The position numbers were made by a program, and so were the translations under genes. From Siphonodentalium dalli (taxonomy: Eukaryota > Mollusca > Scaphopoda > Gadilida > Siphonodentaliidae), in assembly GCA_032622095.1 (NCBI GenBank), contig CP136066.1:130233917-130297916 (forward strand): 64,000 nucleotides of DNA, written 5' to 3'. This document shows positions 22,629 to 35,390 of this stretch, one piece after another; the stretch's first letter is position 1, and each line of letters begins with the position of its first letter. The notes beneath the pieces were generated by a model. It did no database searches. It saw only the letters and a program-made list of their open reading frames with translations, and was not told the DNA's origin.

Positions 22629-24420
22629 GAGAAATTATGGTACCCGTCCCTAAAAGAGGTATGAAAATTTCCCCGTTCCTAGGAACGACAGACATAAGAA
22701 TCACACAACACGCATTTTTTAATTCTGTCTTTTTAATCAAGTGGAATTATGATACCCGTCCCTAAAAGAGGTATGCCAACGATGTCGTTATTGTTGGCAT
22801 TCACTGCTTCGGGTCGTTGTTGTTGACATTCACGGCTTGGAGGGGCCACCCGAAAATTCTCACATTGCCGTAAAGAGAAAATAGGATTGCGTGTATTTAG
22901 TAATTTTAACTAATTATTTTCTCGCCAACAATGTCGTTGTTGTTGGCATTCACGGCTTGGGGCAATGTCGTTGTTGTTGGCATTCATGGCTTGGGGCAGT
23001 GGAAGTCCCGTCAGATTCGGGACGTATCACAGTGCCTCGTATTTACTTAAATTTCAGCAGCCATATAAGCTGCGTGAGTTAGCACGAATTGAGGGGTGTA
23101 AGTTTATACTTTAAAATCTGAATGTTTCGGAAATAGACTAAGATTTTCAGCCGTAACAAAAAATGTATATATCAGAAAATGGCTCAACGAGTTTAGCAGT
23201 TTGAAGTGAATATGGATATAAAAATATACATATACAGATATAAAAAATGTAGAGTTACACCTCTTGGATCGCGAGCGAATCAATAGCGAAACCCATTTAT
23301 CCAAACGAAGGTCGCACTTTAAGGGTCAAGGAGTGCTCAGAGCTCAGGCTAGCTCGCCACTGGCGGCGTTGGTCCGAAACATGACATTTTTTTGGCTTTT
23401 CAATGAGTTAATTGTGCCTTTTTATTCAAGAGAAATTATGGTACCGTCCCTAAAAGAGGTATGATTTAAGGTACAAACTGACCCAATGAAAATTTCCCCC
23501 GTTCCTAGAAATGACAGACATAAGAATCACACAACACGCATTTTTAATGAGTTAATTCTGTCTTTTTAATCAAGAGGAATTATGATACTCGTCCCTAAAA
23601 GAGGTATGCCAACAATGTCGTTGTTGTTGGCATTCATGGCTTGGGGCAACACGCATTTTTTAATGAGTTAATTCTGTCTTTTTAATCAAGAGGAATTATG
23701 ATACCCGTCCCTAAAAGAGGTATGTTGGCATTCACGGCTTGGTGGCCACCCGAAAATTCTCACATTGCTGTAAAGAGAAAATTAGCATTGTGTGGATTTA
23801 GTAATTTGAACTAATTATTTTCTTGCCAACAATGTCATTGTTGTTTGCATTCACGGCTTGGGAGTGACCCCCCACCTTTACGAGATGGTCAAAGGAGAAG
23901 GCAGTGGAAGTCCCGTCAGATTCGGGGACGTATCGCACTGCCTGGTATTTACTGAATTTCAGTAGCCATATAAGATGCGTGAGTTAGCACGATTTGAGGG
24001 TTGTATGTTTATAGCTTGTTTATATGAATGTATCGAAAATAGACTAAGATTTTCAGCCGTAACAAAAAATGTATATATCAGAAAATGTAAATTCTATATT
24101 TTGCGAGGTATTAGCAAGGTTTGGCTCAACGAGTTTAGCAGTTTGAAGTGAATATGGATATAAAAATATATATATACAGATATAAAAAATGTAGAGTTAC
24201 GCATCTTGGATCGCGAGCGAATCGATAGCGAAACCCATCGTATCGAAACGAAGGTCGCACTTTAAGGGTCAAGGAGTGCTCAGAGCTCGTCCAAAAAGCG
24301 ACGTCGACGATCCCCGTGTGTTTTTACACTTATATACGAAATTTGAGCTTGATCGCGCAGCTGTTTTCGATTCTATGAAGTACCCACATACACACATATA
24401 TATATACACACACATATATA
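22629..24420 (+). repeat. F-family repeats with a duplicated 0.6-kb block
   Basis: F units lie at 22629-22775, 23400-23560 and 23570-23720. The block from GCCAACRATGTCGTTRTTGT through TTTTCAGCCGTAACAAAAAATG occurs twice (22775-23280 and 23605-24240). It carries repeated hairpins of GCCAACAA with TTGTTGGC and ends in the F tail and microsatellite at 24290-24420. Open frames here are repeat artefacts. Confidence 0.65.
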
Positions 24421-24421
24421 G

Positions 24422-24568
24422 AGGATCTCACATGAGTTCTATTTTATACGGAATTTATCAACCGAGTTCACTAAATTTGATTTGAGCCGAGGTTTACCGA
24501 GGCTCAAATAGAATTTAGTGGACGAGGTTGATAAATTCTGTATAAAATAGAACGAATTTGAGATACCT
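24422..24568. mobile_element. Palindromic foldback (MITE-like), 147 bp
   Basis: TTCTATTTTATACGGAATTT and ATCAACC are mirrored by GGTTGATAAATTCTG and TATAAAATAGAA. The palindrome covers nearly the whole stretch with a short centre (GAGGTTTACCGAG). Confidence 0.7.
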
Positions 24569-24750
24569 TTTATCACATGATGAAATAAACGCGAAGTATT
24601 CATTGAAAACAACAATCATAAACTTCAGCAATCGCAAGTCATTTAAATAAAGGCGCGACGTCATTGCACGCGCTAATATTACTCGTGTGTCTTACCAATA
24701 ATTATGAAGCTGGTTTTGTGGGTTAATTATGTGATAAATATATATACATA

Positions 24751-25550
24751 GTTCTCAAAATATATAGGAGACTAGCAGGTTAGCCCGCCACCGGCGGCGT
24801 TTGTCCGAAACATGACATTTTTAAAAATTATTTTGTTGGTCAGAAACATGACATTTTTTTTAATTATTTTGTTTTTATTTATTTTGTTTTTTTTATTTTT
24901 TAATATTAAATTAATGTTTTTTAAATGTACCCGGTAATATATATTTTTTCTAAATTTCCTTTTTTATTTTAAATTGTTTTAATTCATTTTTTTGTTTCTG
25001 GCGGAAAAATTTACCCGATGAAATCCCCCCTTCCTAGGAACGACAGACAACGCATTCTTTGTTTGTTTTTTTTTTTAACCTGCCCGTACCGTCCTAATGT
25101 CGTGAAATCTCTCTGCATAATATTTCGAGTGATAACATTGCATTGAATTGAAAACAAACACTTCCCGTCGTGAAATCTCTCTACGATAACATTGCATTGA
25201 ATTGAAAACAAACGCTTCCCGTCGGGAAATCTCTCTGCATAATATTTCGAGTCTGCCGTACCCGTCCTAATGTCGTGAAATCTCTCTGCATAATATTTCG
25301 AGCGATAACATTGTATTGAATTGAAAAAACGACGCTCTTTATATAGACACTGCGGAAAACGAACGCTCTTTATATATCAACGCTATTAACTCCGAAGTGC
25401 CGATTGCGGTGATTTTGATGATTGGGAAGGGAGAAACGGTGCTCTGAGCTTCTCCAAAAACGCGACCACAGCGGTGTCCGTGGTATTTTACACTTATATA
25501 CGAAATTTGAGCTCGATCCGTCAACGTGTTTTCGATTCTATGAAGTACAC

Positions 25551-25586
<36 letters not shown>

Positions 25587-25605
25587 AGAGTTCTCAAATT
25601 TTATA
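24751..25605 (+). repeat. F-family copy with diverged interior and (AT)n tail
   Basis: Head at 24751, AT-rich interior, then three copies of a block with GTCGTGAAATCTCTCTGCAT and ATAACATTGCATTGAATTG (25092-25330). The tail GAGCTCGATCCGTCAACG and a long (AT)n follow (25550-25585). Confidence 0.6.
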
Positions 25606-26320
25606 GTAGATGGGAACGAGTCCTTTTGGGGTCGTTCGGCCGAAAAAACATGGCCGCTGGTGGCCATCTTGGATTTCAAATTTCAATCTATTGGCGCGGG
25701 ATACAGGTTGTACTGTTTGTCTGATCATCATGAAATATGTCATAGATGTTAATATTGACATGTAGATGGGAACGAGAGATTTTGGGGTCGTTCGGCCAAA
25801 ATACATGGCCGCCAGCAGCCATCTTGGATTTTACTCTTTGCATGGCTAAATCCTTTGGCACGGGCTACAGGTCGTAGCTTTGGTAGGAACTTTATGAAAT
25901 TTTTCATGGATGTTAACAATGAGATGTAGATGGGAACGAGTCATTTTTGGGTCGTTCGGCCAAAAAACATGGCCACCAGCAGCCATCTTGGATTTTACTC
26001 TTTGCATGACTAAATCCTTTGGCGCGGGCTACAGGTCGTACCTTTGGTCTGATCTTTATGAAATTTTGCCCGTTGTCAAATATCTTGCACAAAATGCCAC
26101 TTGGAATTTAGAGTTATCCATCTTCATCCGCAATTTGATCAGAGACCGTCTTCTCGTTGACCCCCCCCCCCCCAAAGCCAAGGAAATAGTAATTTATGAG
26201 CGTTAATTCGGATTTAATAGACATTTCAACTTTCCTCATTCCTAATCACTCTTTCGACTGTAACATATGAAATTTATCCCCTCTCCAAGTTGAGCTACAC
26301 TGTCATTGACTCTTTCCTTT
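25606..26320 (+). repeat. P-family fragment
   Basis: About three units start directly after the F microsatellite with TAGATGGGAACGAG and break at 26067. The 3' module returns at 26220 and ends in a degenerate hairpin near 26297-26313. The frame at 25910 is a repeat artefact. Confidence 0.7.
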
Positions 26321-26599
26321 ACGATTCATGTTAAAAACATGGCTGCCAGTGGCCATCTTGGATTTTACTCTTTGTATAACTAAATCTGATGGTTGTTTAG
26401 TATTACATAGACATACCAACTTTCTGCGTTCATTATCGTTCCATTAACTGTAACATTTTGTCATTAGCCCCTCTCCAAGTTGACACATTCATATAAAACT
26501 GTTTTTGTTCTATGGTGCCCACATCATTTGTGAGCAATATCAGTGTAGACCAGTTGATAGATAACTTAAAAATCAGGGCAGCCAAACATATTCAACATT

Positions 26600-26754
26600 T
26601 ACAGTAATGCTCTAATTAATCGACTGCTTAACCACAGCAGAATTATGGGTAACTTTTCAGGATTTAGTTGGAAATATGGCTTGTTGCCATTTATCCGAAA
26701 GCTATACATAATTCTGCTGTGGTTAAGCAGTCGATTAATTAGGGCATTACTGTA
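26600..26754. mobile_element. Tc1/mariner-like MITE, 155 bp, near-perfect inverted repeat
   Basis: TACAGTAATGC...GCATTACTGTA ends with ~50-bp arms (TCGACTGCTTAACCACAGCA and complement). TA at each outer edge and CAGT starts fit TA-targeting elements. A half copy lies at 50598-50660. Confidence 0.75.
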
Positions 26755-26912
26755 GTACAGGTAAATGTTTAAAAAAACATGATTTGATATAAGTTTAGGA
26801 TTATAGATTTATGTGAATATCAGAAAACATTACAATTTTATGTTACTACCATTGATCCTATAATTACAGAAGTGTGTGCAACAGGAGAAAACCAAAGAAT
26901 AAATTTTTTTCA

Positions 26913-27075
26913 GGTAACACAGGGGGGGGGGGGGGGGGGGGGGGGGGTCTGGAATAAAATTGCACATATAGGGCCCAAAAAGTTTTTTTCCGACCTCGAG
27001 GGACCCACCACCCCATTTTTGCAAAAAAAATATTTTTTTCCTCCAAAATTTTGGGGACCCACCCCCCGTTTCTCA
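26913..27075 (+). repeat. G-tract repeat with conserved flanks
   Basis: AGGTAACACA leads into a run of over 20 G, then GTCTGGAATAAAATTGCACA and TATAGGGCCC. The same order appears inverted at 30452-30540, so the tract belongs to a dispersed repeat. Confidence 0.5.
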
Positions 27076-27432
27076 TGTTATTATCAAAATTTCAGAGGTT
27101 TTTCTTAGCCGTTCTCAAATAACTGTGTTAACTGCCTTACTAATTGGTAAACACAGATCAGAAAAACGAAAAATATACTGTATTTCCATGTGTTTCCTGG
27201 TGTTTTCCGTATCTAACAACAATATTAATTAAGCATTATGTAGGTACACTATGTCACAAATTGCCCTAGACCCCATTATAGCCTTAATATATCGAGTGTG
27301 TTGTGTCTGACAGAGAACACTGGCCAGTGTAAATAGTGGTACAACAGGTCAGGGGTTCCACAAATATATGTGCATGATCAAAGAACTCTTTAGTCTTATC
27401 CAACGGGATGGGGTGGGAGGGGAATTGTTTTT

Positions 27433-28145
27433 TATGTGTACCCATACCATGTATGGTACACAAAATGCGACATCCGGATCAACCATCCGTCGTTCGTCCG
27501 TCCGTCTGTCCGTCTAGCCGTCTGTCTGTCCGTCCGTCTGTCCGTAGACACTTGCTATCCGATTCATTTACTCGAATATTTTTTATCTGATCTTGTTCAA
27601 ATTTATGTGCATGTTTATGATGACACACACCTCACCTGTATAGTTTTTGGTATCGATCGGTTGATCGGTTTAGAAATTATTAACACTTTGCATCCGCACA
27701 TAGTCATGAGCTATCCGATGCTATAACCAAAGTATTTTTTGTCTGATTGTTTTCATATTTGATATGTAGGTTTATGATGACACACCCCTCACCTGTATAG
27801 TTTTTGGTATCGATTAGTTGATCAGTTTAGAAAATAATTAACCCTTCACACACATGCTATCCAATGTAATAAGTTGAACATATATCTTCTGATCTGCCTC
27901 ATATTTCTTACCTAGGTTTTTCTTAGCACGGTCTTCATCTGTATGGTTTTTGGTATCATTTAATTAACCCTTTTCACTCTTAATGTTTACTTAGAACTCA
28001 CGCAAGCTGCTATGACTCAAAACATTTTTCATCTGATCTGCACCAAATTTGGTACATGTGGTCCTCACCCAAAATACAGATCAAGTTCAAATTTGGTTTG
28101 ATCCGATATATTTTAACAGAGTTATGGCCCTTTATAATTCAAGTG
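27433..28145 (+). repeat. R-family element, copy 2
   Basis: The head hairpin (27433-27463) is followed by (CCGT)-type repeats (27490-27550). Two cores follow, each with CACCTGTATAGTTTTTGGTA, then the tail GCCTCATATTTCTTACCTAG to ACAGAGTTATGGCCCTTTAT. Confidence 0.75.
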
Positions 28146-29587
28146 ACTTATAATGTAGTTCCATGAAATACACTGGTATATGGTCGAATGGTGGACAACC
28201 TCTATTGGAAATATAATGATAACATTCCCTGGTGTATGCCCATGTAGATTGTAAACAGCTCATGAAATGATTAATTGCTATTTAGCTATGGCCAAGTGGT
28301 TAGATGGATACCAAGATAAACAAACAATATTATACTGATGGCTGGTTAATTGTCAAATTTGATAAATGACACCAGGCTCTTGTTTATCTAATTTTGAAAT
28401 TTCATTACAGGCTGCCTGATAATTGACCCATGACCTACACAATTGTCTGCATATTCCATTGATATGCTTAGAAAATAATTAACCCTTTCCAAGTTTCCAA
28501 CAGATTTATGCTTTAATGCACATGGGCTCTTCCTCATATGTCTTATCTTGGGTTATCTTCACACTATTAACTTCTATGGATTGTGGAATTGATTAATTGA
28601 TTTTTGAAAAATATATTAACCCTTCAGACACATTCTTTTGATATTACATTAAAATAATGGCTAATAGCCAATATAATTGTTATATGCAATAGGTTACAAG
28701 CAGATAAATCTTCATTATTGTTTGTATTATGCAGAAACATATTAAATGAACCCTCTTTTTGAATCAGGTTCATTAGTTAATGAACGTTCAATAAGACACC
28801 AATTGAATATGCTTACAGATTATAGGTGATGCATTATTTTGAAAATCAATATGGCAGATAATATTGCCAGGAACCTTATTTTCCCATCTGTTCATATTGT
28901 CATGGTTGACTGAATTTTGGGGACCACAGAGTGCTTAAAAGATTAACAGTGAAGGTTATGTGTTTTAGTCTGCAAGCTACTTGTAAAATATTGTTATGTC
29001 TTGAAACCATTTGATTCAGTGTTACATTCCTTTATATTAACTATGGTAATCTTTTCGATTTAGGGATCAGTGGGGCCAGCATCCGCACCATATAATGGCT
29101 GTATAACATGGCTGTATAACATTATATAGATAACATTTTTGAATTATACTGTATAAACTACATGCATTTTTGACATGATTGATAAACAAATAACAACTGG
29201 GAAGAATGGGGGGGGGGGGGGGGTCATTAAAGTTCAAATTAAATATGAGATGGAATCCCACATGTTGTTCTATGCAGTCTGGCTTGTCAACTAATTATAA
29301 TTTCTCTTTAGAAGTGAATGAGATTTGAATAGCTGGTAGTTTTGTTTCCAATGAGCTAACTTCAACTTATAAACATATCCTCAGAAATAACTAAACCCTT
29401 GGATCTCACATAGATAGGTCCTTGGATGAATAAGGATAGAGTTATTAGATTTAGAACACCCCCCCCCCCCCTTCGCAACCACAGATACTTTAACCCCCTA
29501 CTTAAGACAAATTATTTGAGCTATTGAATTCAAGATGGTGCTGATATATGGATACCTGTGTTCATATCTTTGATAAATTATCAGTTA
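28146..29587. other. AT-rich sequence, no gene seen
   Basis: Only a poly-G run (29207-29222) and a poly-C run (29458-29470) stand out. Confidence 0.4.
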
Positions 29588-29639
29588 TAGCTAATCGCTA
29601 TCGCCCGGGTATGGGTTAAACATCTGCCGATCGTGATCG

Positions 29640-30000
29640 GCCTCTCGTTTGGTTATGTATACACATAGATATATGGTTATTATACTGCTCGATATTAGTC
29701 GGCGGGTATATAGTTGACGTCTCGAGCCGTCTGTCCATACAAACATTTTGAATTTTAACTCAAGAGTCAGTTGTCATATCTGATGCCCTATGGCATGGTG
29801 ACGGACCAGAAATGGGGGACGAATATGCATAATATCGCGGGTTGTGACCACCAATGCCTACCAGAGTTATGGGCCCTGTTCGACTTTATGAAATTCAGTC
29901 CATACAAAGTTTTTGCAATATAAGTTAAGTGTCGGTTGTCAAATTTTGATGTGGTTTGGTAGACCAGAATGAAGAATTGAATGTCATTTCTCAATGCATC
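29640..30000 (+). repeat. Degenerate hairpin-family element with two diverged cores
   Basis: GTCCATACAAA...GAGTCAGTTGTCAT near 29733 and GTCCATACAAAGTTTTTG...GTGTCGGTTGTCAA near 29900 are ~168 bp apart. ACCAGAGTTATGGGCCCT lies between them, the same motif found in Q, R and P-linked repeats. Confidence 0.5.
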
Positions 30001-31366
30001 TGAATGCATCACATTATTTCAGTTCATCTATTTGTAAGTGATAACAATATACAATTAGTATTTTAGTTTCGTCTTGTTGAGCAGTAAAGCTCCCAGATGA
30101 AGTTCGGAAATTCAATGAGAATAGCGTCACCTTCATTTGGGATTGTCTGAGCAGTAAACAGTAATGTCATTCATCATAACCAATTCAGTTTTATTTGGAT
30201 AATTGTTGCAAATTAACATTACTTGCAATCATTCAAGATGAGAAATAACCAGAAGGAATTAATTGATTACATGCCAGAACAAGACAGTATTTCAGACATT
30301 AGAAATTTATGAGATACCCTTTTCAATTTCATGTTATGCAACAATGATATCTACTAGTAGTCATCATTGAGTATTCACCATGTAGTATCCAATTTGTGAT
30401 AGAGTTTTTTTATTTTATTACTTTTATTCAGATAATACAACTGGGTAATATTAATTTTTTCCGCCTCTGGACCACCCACCCACCCCGACCCTATATACGG
30501 AATTTTTTTGCAGACCCCCCCCTGGGTAACATGATATTCAGGTAAATAACTGGACCAAATTCTTAGCTGTTGGCTTTTTACAGGGCCAACATGAGGGCAT
30601 GTTGTGAAATTTCTTAATGTAATTTTTCTACATTGAACAGTATATTACTATTTTTCATCCTCAAGAGATCAGATAAATCTCACACAGTCAATCCTATTTG
30701 AGTCCATGTAACATGAACAAAATGACTATAGCTGTCAGATGGACTTTCTTCATTCAAATTTGAAAATATAGATCTTTTTGATCCTGTTACCAATTTTTGT
30801 GTCACTCCTGTTACCAAGAGTATAATAAGGTATTATACGAGGGTGTAAAGTAGCCTTCTTGAGAAACATGCCACCAGAGGGAAGGTCACCAAATAGGTAA
30901 TTCCAACAAAAGTCGAAACGGTGGTAATTTGAAAACATTCTGCATACATTAATTAACCTACTAAATAAATTTTTAGCATAACGAAAAAAAAAACATTACA
31001 TGTCACCTTTAAAACCCATATGGTACAATTGCATGAGTATTGAGACACAACATATTTACAAATGAGAATAGGAGAATATTATTATATATAACACATAGCA
31101 TTTTAATACTAGTAATCCTAATAAACTGTTTTACATGCATCATTATTAAGTAACAAACATTATGTAAAGTATATACTGCTACCATATAGTCGTGACAGTT
31201 ATTGTGAATGTCCCATTGCCATATAATACATGTGTTTGTTTTCTTCAGATGTACTTTATTACAAGTCATGGGTATTAAAACTGAATAGTGACACACAGGT
31301 AGCAGATGATACAGAAATGACTGAAATATCAGCTGATTTGTAACAAATTATATTTTTTAAATCCAG
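30001..31366. other. MLK upstream region, no further gene seen
   Basis: No promoter element can be claimed from sequence alone. A G/C-tract repeat is at 30452-30540 (minus orientation relative to 26913). Confidence 0.4.
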
Positions 31367-31390
31367 ATATCCAAAGACAGGATGCCATGA

Positions 31391-31528
31391 ATGGTGGAGA
31401 ATTCAGGTAGTTTTAAAATTATGTCAGTGTCAACAAGAAAAGGCAAAGTCCTAAGAAGTGAAGTAAAACTTCAGGCAGAGATCAATGTTGTTACAAAAGA
31501 CAAAAAAGGTGGACAAATGGAAGAATAA
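31391..31528 (+). CDS. Possible 45-codon upstream ORF or 5' exon of MLK
   Basis: An ATG-to-TAA frame of 45 codons (begins MVENSGSFKI, ends KKGGQMEE) lies 81 bp before the MLK start. It is Lys/Glu-rich and looks better composed than nearby random frames. It sits between an acceptor-like site (AAATCCAG ending 31366) and a donor-like GTAAGT (31530-31535). A 39-bp intron to the next AG would be too short, so it may be a 5'UTR exon with an upstream ORF, or chance. No function is assigned. Confidence 0.3.
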   Translation: MVENSGSFKIMSVSTRKGKVLRSEVKLQAEINVVTKDKKGGQMEE

Positions 31529-31543
31529 TGTAAGTGAAACTGA

Positions 31544-32317
<774 letters not shown>

Positions 32318-32554
32318 TAATAATGAATTAAAACTTTCAGATCCATTGCTATTAGATATATCCTAACAGTGACTTTATATGAACACTTATATATCATCTG
32401 ATGTGGCCTTTCATCACAAAGTACCAATCAAATTTGGATCTGAACTAACCATTTCTGAAGGAGTTATTCCCCTTTTTGACTTTGAATTTGCTGATTAATT
32501 TGTTGTTTGGATGATAACTCAAGTTATGATTAATCGATAGCTTTAAAATTTAGT

Positions 32555-33397
32555 TTGGCATCCGTCGTCCGTGTGTGTGTTTGCGCGTGTGTCCGTCAAC
32601 AATTTCCTTTGGCGCGGGCTAGAGGTCGTACCTTTGGTCTAATCTTTATGAAATTTGTCATGAATGTTGACATGTAGATGGGAACGAGTCATTTTGGGGT
32701 CATTCGGTAAAAAAACATGGCCGCTTTGGTCGGAACTTCATGAAATTTGTCATGGATGTTAACAATGACATGTAGATGGGAAACGAGTTATTTTGGGGTC
32801 GTCCGGCCAAAAAACATGGCCGCCAGCAGCCATCTTGGATTTTACTCTTTGTGTGACTAAATCCTTTGGCGCGGGCTACAGGTCGTACCTTTGGTCTGAT
32901 CTTTATGAAATTTGTCAAGAATGTTGACATTGACATGTAGATGGGAACGAGTCATTTTGGAGTCAATCGGCCAAAAAACATGGCCACTGGCGGCCATCTT
33001 GGATTTCAAAATTCAATCCATTGGCGCGGGCTACAGGTCGTACTGTTCGTCTGATCATCATGAAATTTGTCATGGATCTTAATATTGACATGTAGATGGG
33101 AACGAGTGATTTTGGGGTTGTTCAGCCAAAAAACATGGCCGCCAGCAGCCATCTTGGATTTTACTCTTTGCATGACTAAATCCTTTGGTAGGAACTTTAT
33201 GAAATTTTTCATGGATGTTAACAATGAGATGTAGATGGGAACGAGTCATTTTTGGGTCGTTCGGCCAAAAAACATGGCCGCCAGCAGCCATCTTGGATTT
33301 TACTCTTTGCATGACTAAATCCTTTGGCGCGGGCTACAGGTCGTACCTTTGGTCTGATCTTTATGAAATTTGTCATGAATGTTGACATTGACATGTA
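32555..33397 (+). repeat. P-family element, left part, split by a pogo-like insertion
   Basis: It starts at GGCATCCGTCGTCCGTGTGT without the head hairpin and runs through about five units to GACATGTA, where the transposon interrupts. The unit resumes at 36635 with GATGGGAACGAG and continues to about 36850. Confidence 0.85.
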
Positions 33398-34468
33398 CCG
33401 TATTATCGCGGGTATAAGACCAGGGAGCCTAGGGAATAAATAGCTTGAAAAGGCATGGGTGGTCTTATACCCCGGAAAATTTAGCGTAATTATATCGAAC
33501 ATCTCATTTCTGCATTTCGAGGTATAAATATAACGACAATTACAAGTAATTTTCATTGATAATTTATTAATAAAAGATCAAATAAAAACATAATACACAA
33601 CAAATAACGACAAAGCAATAAATAAATGATTAATAAATGGTCACTAATAGTTCTACAATTCCGGAGTTTCGATGTTCGTTACGTAAACGTAACTTTACCA
33701 AAAAGCTGGGATTTCCCCACATTCAGTTTCGGTTTTGCACGTGGTCGATACAGAATTAACGTTGAATTGGAAATCTTACACAGAAAATACGCACAGAAAC
33801 GAACAGTCAAAATAACACATGTGATACATAACACAGTATAAGAATATATATAGGCATAGAAACGTATGTAAAACTTTGTCTATCTAGATAAATTATTTGG
33901 GAATTACAATGGGGATTTAAAATATTTAGTTTCTGTTGACGGGAGATAACACTATACATTAAAATAAGAATGTTGTGCTTCATATGTCAATCAATGGAAA
34001 GTGGGCGTTAAATTTAACTGAGAAATCCAATCACTATTCAGAATGAGAAAACAATACAGCTTATCCGGTTACATAACTTACATTGTGTACATCAATGCAT
34101 GAAAGGTGTTATATTGATATATTTACACACTAAGTGTTGTCATCACTAAATCCAGCATTCTGATTGGTCGGCGCCCACGTGGCTAGTTGCAGTTATTTCT
34201 CGGTGAATGCGCAACGCCTCATAACACGAAGCTAATAACACCATCGATACGTCATTAGGTTTGGAAATACAAACGCGTAATGTTTTGGGCGCATTTGGAC
34301 TCGCGCAGGATTGACTTAATACATCATCGGGTTTCAATATGAAGATAAATTGTTCCTATTAACTTTTGGCAAGGGTGCTATTGGGTATTTTGGGCTGATC
34401 TTGTCACGATACACTTTTCGATTTAAATATATTTACAAAAGTGACTTTCTCGCTAAATGTATATAAAT

Positions 34469-34612
34469 ATAAGGATTAACTGTCATGTGGACTATTTTTA
34501 TGGAGATGTAACGGTGAGGTAAGTGGTCATAACTTGTATTTACACAAGTTATGTCCTCTTACCTCACCGTTACATCTCCATAAAAACAGTCCACATGACA
34601 GTTAATCCTTAT
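34469..34612. mobile_element. Near-perfect palindrome, 144 bp, MITE-like
   Basis: Arms of ~65 bp (AAGGATTAACTGTCATGTGG, ATGGAGATGTAACGGTGAGG and complements) flank a centre that itself pairs ATAACTTGT with ACAAGTTAT. It lies inside the pogo-like element. Confidence 0.75.
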
Positions 34613-34690
34613 TTATGGTAGGCCTTACTCATGGTAAATTTATGACATTGAATAATTAATTAGGGGAACAAAACAAATTTTAATTCTTAC

Positions 34691-34808
34691 CTCCTGGTAT
34701 TATAACGAGATCGGTGTCTAGAGCTTCGAGTTTGTCGATGGTGTCCTGGGTCTTGTGGGGGCGGTACGAATCCAGGCACAGAAGTCGTCGAACATCGTCG
34801 GGGCTAGA
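34691..34808 (-). pseudogene. Pogo/Tigger-type DDE transposase, exon fragment
   Basis: The minus strand encodes 39 residues containing LLCLDSYRPHKT and LEALDTDLVIIPG. In pogo/Tigger/Jerky transposases the LLxLDSxRGH block holds the second catalytic Asp (here codon at 34770-34772), and the DLVxIPGG block follows 20 or so residues later. The expected RGH reads RPH here. The frame ends at a donor-like G|GTAAG on the minus strand (34690-34686), so an intron may have followed; upstream it is closed by TGA (34811-34809). No other transposase block was found. It is a remnant, not an active gene. Confidence 0.75.
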
Positions 34809-35390
34809 TCATATGTTTTGATTGTGCAAAACCCACATTGCCCATATGGACATGGCTTACAGTGGAATGACTAAAACAACACCGGACCGCCTTTGAAATG
34901 TTTCAACAAAGGACACACAAAGCAGTGACAGCAGTTTCTTTCCATTGATCTTTTCCGTTGATTGAACGGCCGGTTAATAATTGAACACAAACAAGACACA
35001 ATGTCACAAAAATCTTCTTTATTGTTTTCAAATTTCAAAAGTAGTCTAACCTTGAATATAGTTTCTTGTATTCATCTTTTCCATACACTCAGTACGACAC
35101 CTGTCACCATCGATGAACGTCAATAGTATAGGCCTACCGGCCAGTTATTAATTGAACACAAGAAACAAGACACAGTGTAACATAAATCATCTTTATTTAT
35201 ATATTATTACAATAATAGTTAATTATTCCCCGCCCCGCGACCGCACTTCGTTCCGGTCCCCGGTATCGAATAAGACATCCGGAAATTATAATATGTCATA
35301 GCTACAGCAACTGTGACCTTTGAACTTCGCGCCAATTTGAAATTCGTTGACATTTTTGACAGGTTTTGGGGAGTAATTTTTAGCTCAACT

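Noticed and set aside
27436-27726. Frames rich in VRPSV/CPSVRL repeats
   Set aside because: They translate the (CCGT)n-type microsatellite and hairpin head of the R element.
34146-34337. 63-codon minus-strand frame in the pogo-like element as a transposase C-terminus
   Set aside because: No recognisable pogo motif; only the 34691-34808 fragment carries diagnostic blocks.
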